The translations under genes were made by a program, and so were the position numbers. Shown piece by piece: positions 42,220-52,238 of a DNA stretch of 64,000 nt. The DNA is taken from positions 2,117,922 through 2,181,921 of the forward strand of contig NZ_CP048289.1 in the NCBI RefSeq assembly GCF_014084105.1, written 5' to 3'. The DNA is from Streptacidiphilus sp. P02-A3a (GTDB taxonomy: Bacteria > Actinomycetota > Actinomycetes > Streptomycetales > Streptomycetaceae). The stretch's first letter is position 1. Every line of letters starts with the position of its first letter. Below the pieces are notes generated by a model. The model ran no database searches. It was not told the origin of the DNA and was given only the letters and a program-made list of their open reading frames with translations.

Positions 42220-45200
42220 GCGGTGTTCCTCTCGGTTTCGATGGCGCTCAGGCACCGGTCGAGTGCCGACCACATGGGTCGGTACAGCGCCTGGACGATG
42301 TGGCGGTCGACCGCCGGGAGGGCGGTGCCCGCGGTGAAGTAGGGCCTGAGCGTGGCGTGGATGCTGTGGAGCAGGCTGGTCTGCGCGGTGTCCGGTTCGT
42401 CGGACGGACCACCGGTGGCGAGCCGGGGCGCGAAGGCGGCGTCGACGAAGGCGACCCGGGTGGGGACGGCGCCCCGGACGGAACGGCCGATCACCTGCCA
42501 GATGAGCACCAGGAGGTCCCAGGTGACCTGCGACCGGTCCTTGTCACTCAGCCGGCTCCAGGCCAGGCTCCGGGCGAGGACCGCGAACCATTCGGAGCGG
42601 GCGAGGTCGCGTACCGTGCGGGCGCCCTGGCCGAGCGTGGTTCCCTGGCGGACCCAGCCCGCGAACTCCCCGCTGTCCATGGCCCGGACGATCCAGTCGT
42701 TGATCGCGTGCACGGCGAGACCGAGGTCGTCGGGGCGGGGGTTGGGCCGGGCGAGGAAGTAGACGGACCCGATGGCCGCGTACTGCCGGTCGATGTCGAG
42801 GATGTTGTGTCCCCGCTCGACGGCCAGCAGCGGGGCCACCAGGAGCTCGGCCCCGGTCGAGGAGAGCGTCTCGACATCGCCCCGGCGCAGCACCGGTGCG
42901 TGGTTCTCGTCCTGCTCCGCCCAGGCACCGGCGTCGGGATCGTCGTCCGGAACCAGGCGCCGGACCCGGCCCCGCCACCGGCTGTTGAGGGTGTGCAGGG
43001 CGTCCGCCACCAGCGCGGCCTCCTCGTAGCTCCCGACGAGCAGCAGGATGTGCCGACGGGTCTCCGGCAGGAGCATCAGCTCCTCCTGGAGCCGGCTCGT
43101 CCCGTGGTCGTTGCGTCCGAGGACGGTGACCATCCGGCGCAGCACGTCGGGCCGCTGGTCGAGGGGTTCGCCGGAGAGCCGTAGCGCCTCATTGACGGAC
43201 TCGCACCGGCAGAAGGTCCGGCAGTCGCAGGCCTCGCGGGTGAACTCCAGCCGGAACTCGCTCAGTTCGGCGATCCGGTCCAGTCCCTGGCGGTCCGGCT
43301 CGATGATGGCACCGACCGGAACCCGCAGGTGGTAGCGGCTGGAACGGCCGGCCCAGCTGCTGCCCGACATCAGCAGCACGTTGGTGCCGGGGCGGCCGTC
43401 CACCGTCGGCAGGTCCGGCATCGCCCGGAGCAGCTCCCGGCCGACCCCGCTGCACCGGAAGAAGCGCAGCTCTCCGCTGCGGACCCCGCCCGGGTCCGGG
43501 CCGTCCATCAGGAACTGGAAACCGATGACGTTGCCCATGGGGGCCTCGGGCACCATCGGTCCGTAGTCCAGCGGGCGGCGGTACATCTCGTTGAAACCCA
43601 GCTTGAGCGCCGCCGCGACGCGCGGCCACATGGCGTTGACCAGCGCGAGCCGAGGTTCCAGCGCGCTCAGCAGGAGGGTGAACTCGAAGCGGTTCAGCAG
43701 CAGTTCCAGCCAGTCCTCCGGCTCCTGCGGCAGCCGCTCCCGGCGCCTGCGCCTGGCCGCGCCGCCACCGCCGCGGGTGCTCCTCGCGGGCTTCTCCGGT
43801 CCGCCGTTCGCCTGTCCGCGCAGCCGTTGGTAGCGCTCGCGTCCGGCCTCCGTGGGCTCCAGCAGGGAATGGAGGTCGAACAGGTCGCACAGGGTCGCCT
43901 TCAGTCGGCCGCGGGTGTTCTCGCGGTAGGTGGTGTGCAGGAGTTCGCCGAGCAGGCTGGTGAGCCGCGCGCCCTCGGGGCCGGGCGGGCGCCGGTCGCC
44001 GAAGGCGTTGTCACGGAAGGCGTCCAGGATCTCGATGAGCCGCTGCCGCCGCTCCCGGTACGGGTCCTCGGCAGGCTCCGCGGCGTCAGCGTCGGGCTCC
44101 CCGGGGAGCGGGTAGCGCTCCTCCAGCAACCGGAGCTGGAGGGTCCAGGCACTGAAGTACCCGGTGCGGACCCAGGTACGCAGGTCGACGTCGCGCACCA
44201 GCATGGCGACCAGCCGGTCGGCGGCCGTCTGCGTCGTGTTCACGGCGGCGGACCAGTTCTCCACGTCCCGGTTGGACAGCTGGATCTGTCCGGCCCCGGC
44301 CAGCTCCCGGAGCCGGTGCTGGTTGACGTCGTAGAGGAAGGAACGGCTGTCGGACTGGTCCGCGATCAGTGGCACAGCTGGGGCGAACATCCGGTCGAGC
44401 TGCATCTGGACCCGGTCCGCCTCGTCGACGATGACCAGATCGCTTCTCCGGCAGGCGAGTTCGAGATAGCGGAGCCGCTCGTGGTTCTGCGGGTGCGGCA
44501 CCGTCGAGTCGATCAGGCTGGCGATGGTGGCGACCCATACGGTCGCCCCGACGAGGGCCCTGGCGCCGTGGTGGCGTGGCAGCCCGACCAGAGGGGACAG
44601 GCCAGTTTCTCCTGCCGCCACGCCTCGTCCAGTGGGTCGCGGCGGCGCTGCGGAGCGCGCAGCCGGGAGCACGGGGCCTCGCTGAAGTCGAGTGGGATGT
44701 CGTCGAGTTGGCCCTCGTCGTGGAGCAGCGCGTTCACCGCGCACGAGGTGCTGAGGTAGTCGAACCCGGAATCGTCGTGGGCGAGCAGGTTGCGTCGCCC
44801 CCGGCCGGTGAGCCGCCGATGGAGCCGTTCGGCGTGCTGCTGCCGATTGGAGGCGCCGATCACCGGAGCAGCCGAGCCGGGTACGTAGGTGTTGTACCGC
44901 TGGACCAGCTTGAGCTGCTCGGCCACGTCCCCGACGACCACGGTGACCCGCAGGCCCTGGCGGGCCGCATGGACCGCCAGGATGTCCCGCAGCGTGCTCT
45001 TGCCGACCCCGACGATGCCCAGGAGGTGCTGGATCCGGGCCACTTCGAGCCGGTCGGAGGGCTGGAACCGGCCGTCGCGGTCGGTGAACAGGTGGATGGC
45101 CGCCAACCGGCCGACCCAGTTCTCGAAGTTCCGCGAGTCCATGAAGGCCACCGTGTCGAGCAGTTCGGCCCGCTCGAAGGCGAGCGGCGCGCCGTTGTTC

Positions 45201-45763
45201 GTCGGGAGCACGTCCAGGTCGTGGCGTTCCGGGGGTGGCAGCGCGAACTTCGGGAGGGTGACACTGGTCAGCTGCCGACCGGTCGGGAAGGCGTGCCGCC
45301 CGGCGCCCGCGACCTCCAGGGGCTGCCCGGCGAAGACCGGGGCGAACTGGAGCAGCCGGTCGTAGGCCTCCCAGCGGTTCGGCGCGACGGACAGCGCGGG
45401 GCGGCGGACGGCGGGGCGCTCGGGATCCGTGACGTCGTAGGCCCGTAACTGGCGGTCCAGCCGCTGGTAGTCGTCCAACGCCTCGCGCCAGGCAAGCCGC
45501 CGCCCCCAGATCCACATGGTGTACCGGGCAGTGCGGAGCGTCCGCTCCTCCGCCCGGCTGACCGCGCCCCAGGCACGGGCGAACGGATATCCGCTGAAGA
45601 GGGGCCACGCCTCGGCGGCCGCCTCGCCGCGCGCGAAGCGCTCCTGGAGGTGCAGCCCGAGTTCGACCTCGCACAGGAACTGTAGCCGTGGCCTGCGCAA
45701 CTCCGGTGCGGCCATCGATAGTTGATCGATCAGTGGGGCCAGGGACTCGGTACTGCTACGCAT
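42207..45763 (-). pseudogene. DinG-type helicase of the pPIWI-RE module, apparent frameshift
   Basis: The gene reads from ATG 45763 in one frame to about 44575 and then must shift frame to continue to 42207. The first part has Walker A LLGIVGVGKSTLRDIL and four Cys spaced as in DinG/XPD iron-sulfur helicases (STSCAVN, EAPCSRL, KLACPLWSGC). Near TGCCACGCC on the coding strand one C appears to be missing: adding it joins CPLWSGC to PRHHGARALVGATVWVATI. The second part has SDLVIVDEADRVQMQLD and the C-terminal helicase lobe, with an extra Cys cluster (CDCRTFCRC). Unshifted, the first frame ends at 44513. This may be a real inactivating indel, a sequencing error in a GC run, or recoding. The gene overlaps the endonuclease gene by 8 bp. 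Confidence 0.78.
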
Positions 45764-46814
45764 GCTCGCTCCTGGTTTTGTCGGCCGACTCATGGGTGAC
45801 GAACTCGCTGACGGACCACAGCCGCACCTGGGCGCCGCCCGGCAGCGCCCGGTCGAAGGCGCGCCGGTACGTCCGGTCCGCCGCCCCGCGGTCCGGAACG
45901 ACCACGTCGAGGTGCCCGCCGAACCGCTCGGCCACCTCGGCCGCCCGCAGCGCGGCCGGCACCGGCTGCGCCCGGTCGTACACCAGGTAGGCGCGCGGTG
46001 ACCGGCCGGGGCCCGGGATCTGGTGCACACCGAGGTCCACCGAGAAGGGGCCGGACCGTGGCCCGAGACGGGACCGGACCTCAAGCTCGGTACGGCCGGG
46101 GAGGGCTACGAACAGCCGCAGCGCTCGCGTCAGCGCCAGCGCCTGGCCGGGCTGGTGCGAGACGTCGAGCTTGCGGTCCTCCGAGGCACAGCCGCCCTCG
46201 CACCAGGGGCCGTCCGCCGTGTCGGCCTTGGCGAGGAGCCCGCAGCCGGAGCAGCTGTGCACGAGTCCCTCGGCCGGGAAGTGATCCGGCACCGGCTTGT
46301 AGAGGTCCTTGACCAGTCGCCAGGCCTGGGCCCGGGACGGTTGCAGCATCTCCGTCGGGTCGAATCGGAGCACGACCGGACGGTGGATCAGGAAGTCGCG
46401 GCACTGGGCGAACCTGGGGATGCTGCCGCAGCTGTCGGCGAGCTTCGCCATGAGGGATTCCGCCTCCTGCTCCAGGACGCCGTCCGGACCGAGCGAGGCC
46501 AGCTCGGCGCAGGTCCGGGTCGGCTCGATCGCGGTCCGACTGATCAGCCGGGAGCCGTCCGTGAGGAAGCCCGGGGGGACCGGCAGCCACTCCCGCGGCT
46601 CCCGTTCGCGACACCAGACCAGCAGCTCCGGTACCCCGCGGGGCACCGCGACCCGGCGGCTGAGCCCGTCCAGGACCACTCGGTCCAGGGCGAGTTGGAG
46701 ACTCGGCGGGTACGGCAGGCGGAAGCCGGACGACTGGGCGGCGTCTGCCAGGCCGACCACTCCCCGGGCGACCGCGGTGAGCGGGCCGGTGTCCGGCGGC
46801 GGGCTCGCGGTCAC
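45756..46814 (-). CDS. restriction-endonuclease-fold protein of the pPIWI-RE module
   Basis: 352 residues from GTG 46814 (GGAGG seven bases upstream, GTGA overlap with the upstream gene). A zinc ribbon is visible (VHSCSGCGLLAK ... WCEGGCAS). It is followed by LALTRALRLFVALPGRTELEVRSRLG and FSVDLGVHQIPGPG, which holds acidic residues fitting a PD-(D/E)XK core, and RAYLVYDRAQPVPAALRAAEVAERFGGHLDVVVPD. This order and context match the REase partner of pPIWI-RE modules. It is expected to cleave DNA of invading elements after recognition by the PIWI protein. The exact catalytic residues cannot be fixed by eye. Confidence 0.72.
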   Translation of the reverse strand: MTASPPPDTGPLTAVARGVVGLADAAQSSGFRLPYPPSLQLALDRVVLDGLSRRVAVPRGVPELLVWCREREPREWLPVPPGFLTDGSRLISRTAIEPTRTCAELASLGPDGVLEQEAESLMAKLADSCGSIPRFAQCRDFLIHRPVVLRFDPTEMLQPSRAQAWRLVKDLYKPVPDHFPAEGLVHSCSGCGLLAKADTADGPWCEGGCASEDRKLDVSHQPGQALALTRALRLFVALPGRTELEVRSRLGPRSGPFSVDLGVHQIPGPGRSPRAYLVYDRAQPVPAALRAAEVAERFGGHLDVVVPDRGAADRTYRRAFDRALPGGAQVRLWSVSEFVTHESADKTRSEHA

Positions 46815-48382
46815 GGTGCGGCCTCCGCCTCGGGCTGCCGGGCCGAGCACCAGCGGGCGACCTCGCAACCCGCGCATTCCGGGCCCGGAACCGCCTCGAA
46901 GGCGTCCTCGGAGTGCCAGGTCGCCACCTGTTCCCGCAGGGCCGCCTCGGCGGCGGCACGGGTGTCGGGCTGGAACGGGTCGAGGATGTGCAGGTCGACG
47001 CCGCCGGGCTGTAGTACCTCCAGTTCGACCCGGCCGCCGGCCGACCCGCCGCGGAGGATGCCGGCGCCGATGATCCGCACCGCCAGGGCGAGTTGCGGGT
47101 ACCAGCCGAAGAGGTCACGACAGCTTCGGTCACTGCCGGACGTCTTCGTCTCCCGCCAGACCGTGATCCCGTCGCGGTCCTGGTAGAGCAGGTCGGGCTC
47201 GGCCAGCACGACCAGGTCGGCGGCGGTGTCGTCGAACGCGAGTTTCGGCTCGATCCGCAGCCCTGGATCCGCTCCGACGACGCGCAACGGGCAGACCTCG
47301 GCATGGTGGCGCAGCAGCAGCGCACCGAGCCGGCGCTCCTCGACCGGGAGCCGGAAGCCCTCGGGTACCCAGTCGTCCGGGATCTCGACCTGGCACGGGG
47401 CGCACGGCCGACGACCGTGCCGAGCCGCCAGGAACGCGTGGATCGCCCGTCCCCGCTCGGCGGCGGCTCCCCGCTCCAGGCTGTCGTCGACCGGGAGCCG
47501 CAGACCGCGCAGGTAGCCGCGGGCGGGGCAACTACGGTGCGCCCGGGCCGTGGTCGAGGACCAGGTACGGCGCGGGCGGCTCCGGTCGGCGACGCCGAGC
47601 AGGCCGTCGGTCCGCTCCAGGCCCGGGCACACCGGGGCGATGGCGCAGCCGGCGCAGGCCGCGCCGGGCCGGTACTCCCGGGAGCCCAGCAACGCCCGCA
47701 CAGCCGGGGCGCCGTCGGCGCGGTGGGCGGCGACGGCCTCCGACCGGGTGCCCTCGAAGAGGGTGTCGACCTGAGCGTCGGCGAGCGCGAACTGGACCAC
47801 CCTGACCCGCTCGACCCGTGGGTCCGACGATCCCTCGGCGGCAACCAGGGCGGCGATGGCGCGCTCCACCGGGGTCCGGGCCCGGAGCCGCTTGACCGGC
47901 AGCCGCAGCTCGCGGCGACGCCCGTCGGCGGATTCGAAGCAACGGCCCCAGGCACTGATCCGGTAGTCCAGCGTGCCCGAGCCGTCGGGTGCCGGTCCGC
48001 GGTACTGGTAGACCCAGGGCGCGGGGGCGGGGTGGAGCCCGGAGTGGTCCGGGAAGGCTTCGGCGTACATGCGCAGCGCGTGCGAGGTCCACTGCCGCAC
48101 GCCGTCGTGGACCGGACGCCGCCGCCCGCCGCGCAACGCGCCCCGGCGCCGCTCAAGCACATCGGCCTGATCCATGAACGGCCCGTTCAGGAACGTCTCC
48201 AGCGCCTCGGGCTTCCGGCCCGGCTGCCGACGCGGACGGAGCCCGCTGGCCTTGAGCAGGTCGGACACCGGGCAGTGGTACTGCTCCGGGCCGAACATGC
48301 CGAGGGTCATCCGGACGCCGGAGGAATCGCCGACCAGCCCGTCCGGCGGCCAACTCCCTGCCATACTGTTCTCACTTTCCAT
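46811..48382 (-). CDS. Cas4/RecB-like PD-(D/E)XK nuclease with iron-sulfur-type cysteines
   Basis: 523 residues from ATG 48382, the first gene of the minus-strand train. The catalytic core is DLVVLAEPDLLYQDRDGITVWRETKTS, an Asp followed by Glu-X-Lys as in RecB-family nucleases. Cys pairs are arranged as in iron-sulfur nucleases: CAGCAIAPVCPG in the middle, CAPC, and CAGCEVARWCSA near the C-terminus. Such enzymes degrade or trim single-stranded or duplex ends, as Cas4 and AddB do. ATG 48382 is only 33 bp from the divergent kinase start; an in-frame ATG at 48364 (MAGSW) is possible. It is not part of the minimal three-gene pPIWI-RE set and may be an accessory nuclease. Confidence 0.78.
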   Translation of the reverse strand: MESENSMAGSWPPDGLVGDSSGVRMTLGMFGPEQYHCPVSDLLKASGLRPRRQPGRKPEALETFLNGPFMDQADVLERRRGALRGGRRRPVHDGVRQWTSHALRMYAEAFPDHSGLHPAPAPWVYQYRGPAPDGSGTLDYRISAWGRCFESADGRRRELRLPVKRLRARTPVERAIAALVAAEGSSDPRVERVRVVQFALADAQVDTLFEGTRSEAVAAHRADGAPAVRALLGSREYRPGAACAGCAIAPVCPGLERTDGLLGVADRSRPRRTWSSTTARAHRSCPARGYLRGLRLPVDDSLERGAAAERGRAIHAFLAARHGRRPCAPCQVEIPDDWVPEGFRLPVEERRLGALLLRHHAEVCPLRVVGADPGLRIEPKLAFDDTAADLVVLAEPDLLYQDRDGITVWRETKTSGSDRSCRDLFGWYPQLALAVRIIGAGILRGGSAGGRVELEVLQPGGVDLHILDPFQPDTRAAAEAALREQVATWHSEDAFEAVPGPECAGCEVARWCSARQPEAEAAP

Positions 48383-48414
48383 GATCCACCATTTCTCTCC
48401 GTGGGGCGGTCATA

Positions 48415-49311
48415 TTGCTTCCTGGCACCTTGCTCGTCGGTCGTAAGGGCACGTACCGGATGGTCCGGGAGCTCGACAAAGGGGGAATGGGCGAGATCTA
48501 CTTCGGCCGCGACCTGAACCTCGGGAAAGAGGTGGCAATCAAGCTGCAGACCGCTCGGACATTTGAGTCCTCCACCGAGTACGGCGAGTATGGCGAAGGC
48601 ATTTCCCGGGAGTTCCATCTCATGCGGGAAATCCTGGATGTCCGCGGGATCCCCCAGGTGATCGACGAGGGGGAAAACGGGCGGAGCGGTCGCCGATTCC
48701 TGGTCATGGAGCTGGTCGACGGCGTCACCGCCGCGCGCTGGATCGAGGACCACATGCCGGTCCCGCGGGAGGCGGCGGTATCCGTTGTCGGTCAGCTCTG
48801 TGAGATTCTCGGTCAGCTGCACGAAAGGCATTACGTCCACTGCGATGTCACGCCGAAGAACGTGATGATCCAGTCCGACGGCCGTGTGCGGCTGCTGGAC
48901 GTGGGGATCTCCGTGCCGGTCGGCGAGCAGCACGAGTGGCCGTGCGGAAGCCCGGGCTACGCCCCGCCGGAACAGCACCGGGGCTCGCGGCTCACCCCCC
49001 AGGTCGACGTCTTCGCGCTCGGCGCGCTGCTGTTCCAGATGCTGGCGGGTCAACTGCCCTACGCCGGTGTGGAGTACCCGTTCGACGGAACCGAGCAGCC
49101 GTTCCCGGGCGGCCTGCGGGCGGTGATCCGCGAGGACCTGCTGAGCCTGGGACTGTCGATGGTCTCGCTCGCCCCGCGGCAACGCCCGAGGGCGGACGAG
49201 CTGCTTGGATACCTGCGGCCGATGCTGCCCCCATTCCGGTCGGCCACGCCCCCGAACGCGACGCGACCCGATCCGGCCGCCTACTACCGTCGCGGACTGT
49301 GGCGATCCTGA
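48415..49311 (+). CDS. serine/threonine protein kinase divergent from the conflict operon
   Basis: 298 residues from TTG 48415. The kinase fold is complete: glycine loop ELDKGGMGEIYFG (residues 19-31), VAIK with Lys43, catalytic loop HCDVTPKNVMI (His142, Asp144), and DVG (162-164) in place of DFG. YAPPEQHRGSRLTPQVDVFALGALLFQML is the activation-segment and alpha-F region. There is no transmembrane or PASTA part, so it is cytosolic. The Cys in place of Arg in HRD suggests activation not dependent on activation-loop phosphorylation. Its start lies 33 bp from the nuclease gene, so the two share a control region. A regulatory or effector role in the defence island is plausible but unproven. Confidence 0.85.
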   Translation: MLPGTLLVGRKGTYRMVRELDKGGMGEIYFGRDLNLGKEVAIKLQTARTFESSTEYGEYGEGISREFHLMREILDVRGIPQVIDEGENGRSGRRFLVMELVDGVTAARWIEDHMPVPREAAVSVVGQLCEILGQLHERHYVHCDVTPKNVMIQSDGRVRLLDVGISVPVGEQHEWPCGSPGYAPPEQHRGSRLTPQVDVFALGALLFQMLAGQLPYAGVEYPFDGTEQPFPGGLRAVIREDLLSLGLSMVSLAPRQRPRADELLGYLRPMLPPFRSATPPNATRPDPAAYYRRGLWRS

Positions 49312-49341
49312 GCCGTCCGCCGGGGGCCGGCCCGCTGCCCC

Positions 49342-52041
49342 TCACAGCTGGCTCCGCAGCCGCCGCACGGCGGCGTCGGGATCGGCCTCGCCGAGCCCGG
49401 CCAGCAACGACCGGGCCTGACCGAGCGCCTCGGCCGCCATCAGCGGCCGGTCGGCGAGCAGCAGCGCGTCGGCCAGCCAGAGCAGCGTCCTGGCCTGCCG
49501 GCTCGGATAGCCGAACGACCGGTACAGCCGCAGGGCGCGGGCGAGCGAGGCGATGGCGCGCCTGGTGTCGCCAAGGGCCAACTCGGTCCGGCCGAGGCCG
49601 AACCACGCGCACGCCTGACCGTTGAGGTCGTCGGTGTCCGTCAGCAGGCCCAGCGCCCGTCGGCAGTACTCCTGGGCGAGGTCGAACCGGCGCAGGTCGT
49701 AGTGGGCGACACCGATGCCGTTCAGCGCCCCTCCCTGACCGAGGACGTCGCCCAGTTCCTGGAACGCGGCCAGCGCGGCGGTGTGGTGCGTGAGCGCCTC
49801 GCCCGGCGCGCCGGTCTCGCGGAGCATGACCCCGAGCGCGCTGTTGCCGAGCGCGGCCCCGCGCACGTCCCCGCTCTCCTCGCTCAGCCGGACCGCGCTG
49901 CGCATCTCACGGGTCGCCGGGGCGAGCTCCCCGAGGCCGCGATGGGTGCCGCCGATCATCCGGTGCACCATGGCGACGTCCGCCGGCGCCGCCACCCGCC
50001 GGGCCGCTTCGAGCGCGGTGGGCAGATGGCGGAGCGCGTCGAGGTAACGGCCGGAGCGCCACTGGAAGGCGACCAGCACCATGGGCAGGAGCCAGGTGTG
50101 GCGGTCGAGCCCGTGTGCCTCGGCGGTACCGATCACGGCCGTCAGCGTCGAGTACTCCGCCTCGAACCAGGCCGTGGCATCGGCCACGGTCCGAGGTATG
50201 TCGATACGGATCCCCATCGACACTATCGGCAGGTTGCGGTCCGGATCGAGCAGACGGTCGCAGGCCGACGCGTTCTGCAGCAGGAACTCCAGGATCCGTT
50301 CGGCCACCCCGACCCGTTCGGCCTCGCCCTGCCGCGCCGCCAACTCCCCGGCGTACACCCGGAGCAGGTCGTGCAGTTCGAAACGGGCGTCGGCGGTCTC
50401 CTCCAGCAGGTGGGTGCGCTGGAGTTCGTCGTTGGCGAGCGAGACCTCGTTCGGGTCGTCCGGCCAGAGGGCGCGAAGAGCGGACCAGCTGATCGAGGGG
50501 CCCGGGTGGACCGCCAGCTGCCAGAACAACCGCTTCGCCGACGCGGGAAGGAGATTGTGCGACACCTCGAACGACAGCCGCACACTCTGGTCGTCGGAGC
50601 CCAGGTCGAGCTGACGCAGTCGGGTGCTCGCGGCGCGCAGGCCGCGGCTGATGTCCCCGACCGACCCGGGGCCGTGCGCGATGACCCGCGCGGCGATGAT
50701 GCGCAGTGCCAACGGGACTCCCGCGCAGTGCTCGACCAGCTCGTCGAGGAAGGGCGAGGCCAGGCCGGTCCGCTGCTCGCCGAGCTCCGCCCGCAGCAGC
50801 TCCAGCGAGGCGGTCCGGTGCAGCGGCGCCAGGTCGATCATGTCGGCGCCCTCCTTGATCGCCAGACCGTGCAGCCGGCGGCGGCTGGTGATGATCGCGG
50901 CGCTGCGCCCCAGGCCCGGGAGCAGGTTCCGGACGTGCTGCTCATTGCGGGCGTTGTCGAGAACCAGCAGCACGGCCCGGTCCGCGAGCGCGGTCCGGTA
51001 GGCGGCGAGCATGCCGTCCCGGGTCGGGGTGTCCGGTGCCACCCCGAGGTCGTTCAGGAACCTGACGAGCAGGTGCTCGTACCGCTCCGGCTCCTGCGCG
51101 TTGTAGCCGCGCAGGTCGGCGTACAGCGTGCCGTCGGGAAAGTACTGCTCCACCGTGTGGCCCGCGCTGACCGCGAACATCGTCTTGCCGACACCGGGCA
51201 TGCCGGAGATCGAGGCGATCTTGGCCCGGGCCGCGGTCCTGCCGAGCAGGGTGCTGCCGAGGCGCTCGATCTCGTCGCTCCGGCCGACCAGGACGGGTGG
51301 ATGGGGAGGCAGTTGGCGAGGCACCGAACGGGGCGGCGAGGGCGGCAGCCCGGGCGTCGCGGGCGTCGTCGCCCGCGCGAGCAGCAGGTGCACCGTGGAT
51401 CGGCGGAACCGCTGCTCCCAGTCCCGCAGGAGCGGCTCGATCTCGTCCGGGCGCCCCAGGGCCGTCAGTATCCGGACCCTGAGTTCGAGCAGCGGCTCAC
51501 TGTCCGGCCACTGCGCCTGCGCGTCCTCCACCCGACGGTACGCGGCGTCGAGCCGTCCGCACTCCAGCTCGGCGCGGACACAGTCCACGGTCGCCTCCCG
51601 GAGCTGGGCCAGGAGGCGTTCCCGCCGTCTGGCGAACTCAGCGCCGGGCAGCCCGTGCAGCGGTTCCCCCCGCTGCTCCGCGAGCGCCGCCCGGATCGCG
51701 GACAGCCCGGCAGCCGGGTCCTTCGCGTCGGCGGCGGTGCGCCAGTACGTGAGAAATCGTAGGTAGTCGACCCGAGCGGGGTCGATCTTGAGCCGGCAGA
51801 ATCCGGTACGGTTCACCAGCGTGATATCCGGGACTTCGAGCCGCAGCTTGCGTGAATACTGCCTGATTCGAATGGTGTTCGATTCACGGTCCGGCCAGAC
51901 GCACGCGTTGATCTCCGCGTGCGCCGCGGTTAAATCGGGTGCCAGTAGTAGGACGGCCAGGAACTGCAGGGTTCTCGGCTGAATCTCCACCATGTCCTCA
52001 CCCTGACGGACCTCCACCCGCCCCAGGATACGGATCTCCAT
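49342..52041 (-). CDS. SARP/AfsR-type regulator (BTAD, NB-ARC and TPR domains)
   Basis: 899 residues from ATG 52041, preceded by AAAGGGGG. The N-terminal winged helix is atypical (EIRILGRVEVRQGEDMVEIQPRTLQFLAVLLLAPDLTAAHAEINACVWPD). A BTAD region follows (residues about 100-245), then NB-ARC with VLVGRSDEIERLGSTLLG, Walker A ISGMPGVGKTMFAVSAGH and Walker B AVLLVLDNARNEQHVRNLLPGLG. The C-terminal half has tetratricopeptide repeats. It probably activates genes nearby in response to an internal signal. The closest divergent gene is a small basic protein at 52239; the kinase and defence genes lie on the other side. Confidence 0.88.
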   Translation of the reverse strand: MEIRILGRVEVRQGEDMVEIQPRTLQFLAVLLLAPDLTAAHAEINACVWPDRESNTIRIRQYSRKLRLEVPDITLVNRTGFCRLKIDPARVDYLRFLTYWRTAADAKDPAAGLSAIRAALAEQRGEPLHGLPGAEFARRRERLLAQLREATVDCVRAELECGRLDAAYRRVEDAQAQWPDSEPLLELRVRILTALGRPDEIEPLLRDWEQRFRRSTVHLLLARATTPATPGLPPSPPRSVPRQLPPHPPVLVGRSDEIERLGSTLLGRTAARAKIASISGMPGVGKTMFAVSAGHTVEQYFPDGTLYADLRGYNAQEPERYEHLLVRFLNDLGVAPDTPTRDGMLAAYRTALADRAVLLVLDNARNEQHVRNLLPGLGRSAAIITSRRRLHGLAIKEGADMIDLAPLHRTASLELLRAELGEQRTGLASPFLDELVEHCAGVPLALRIIAARVIAHGPGSVGDISRGLRAASTRLRQLDLGSDDQSVRLSFEVSHNLLPASAKRLFWQLAVHPGPSISWSALRALWPDDPNEVSLANDELQRTHLLEETADARFELHDLLRVYAGELAARQGEAERVGVAERILEFLLQNASACDRLLDPDRNLPIVSMGIRIDIPRTVADATAWFEAEYSTLTAVIGTAEAHGLDRHTWLLPMVLVAFQWRSGRYLDALRHLPTALEAARRVAAPADVAMVHRMIGGTHRGLGELAPATREMRSAVRLSEESGDVRGAALGNSALGVMLRETGAPGEALTHHTAALAAFQELGDVLGQGGALNGIGVAHYDLRRFDLAQEYCRRALGLLTDTDDLNGQACAWFGLGRTELALGDTRRAIASLARALRLYRSFGYPSRQARTLLWLADALLLADRPLMAAEALGQARSLLAGLGEADPDAAVRRLRSQL

Positions 52042-52123
52042 CACGTCGCCCCCTTTCGCGACCCCTCGCGACCGGCCGATTCGGCCGCCCTGGGAAAGCA
52101 TGGCACGGTCCGTGCGGGGGCGA

Positions 52124-52139
52124 TTAACGTTCGGTTAAC
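52124..52139. promoter_or_regulatory. possible SARP direct-repeat operator
   Basis: TTAAC occurs twice with an 11-bp period (52124-52128 and 52135-52139) between the SARP start and the divergent small gene. SARPs bind heptameric direct repeats with 11- or 22-bp spacing, so the geometry fits, although only two short units are present. Confidence 0.35.
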
Positions 52140-52238
52140 AGCAGTGCGTTGGCAGCTCCCTGACGTTCTGCCACGCTGCTCTCACCATCCTCGGACAGAC
52201 CGAGATATCCGGGGGTCAGGTGACCTGGAGGCAGAAAA

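Noticed and set aside
44513-44760. Two independent genes in place of one frameshifted helicase
   Set aside because: The Walker A half and the DEAD-box half are each incomplete alone, and the break falls inside a conserved stretch that is restored by one base.
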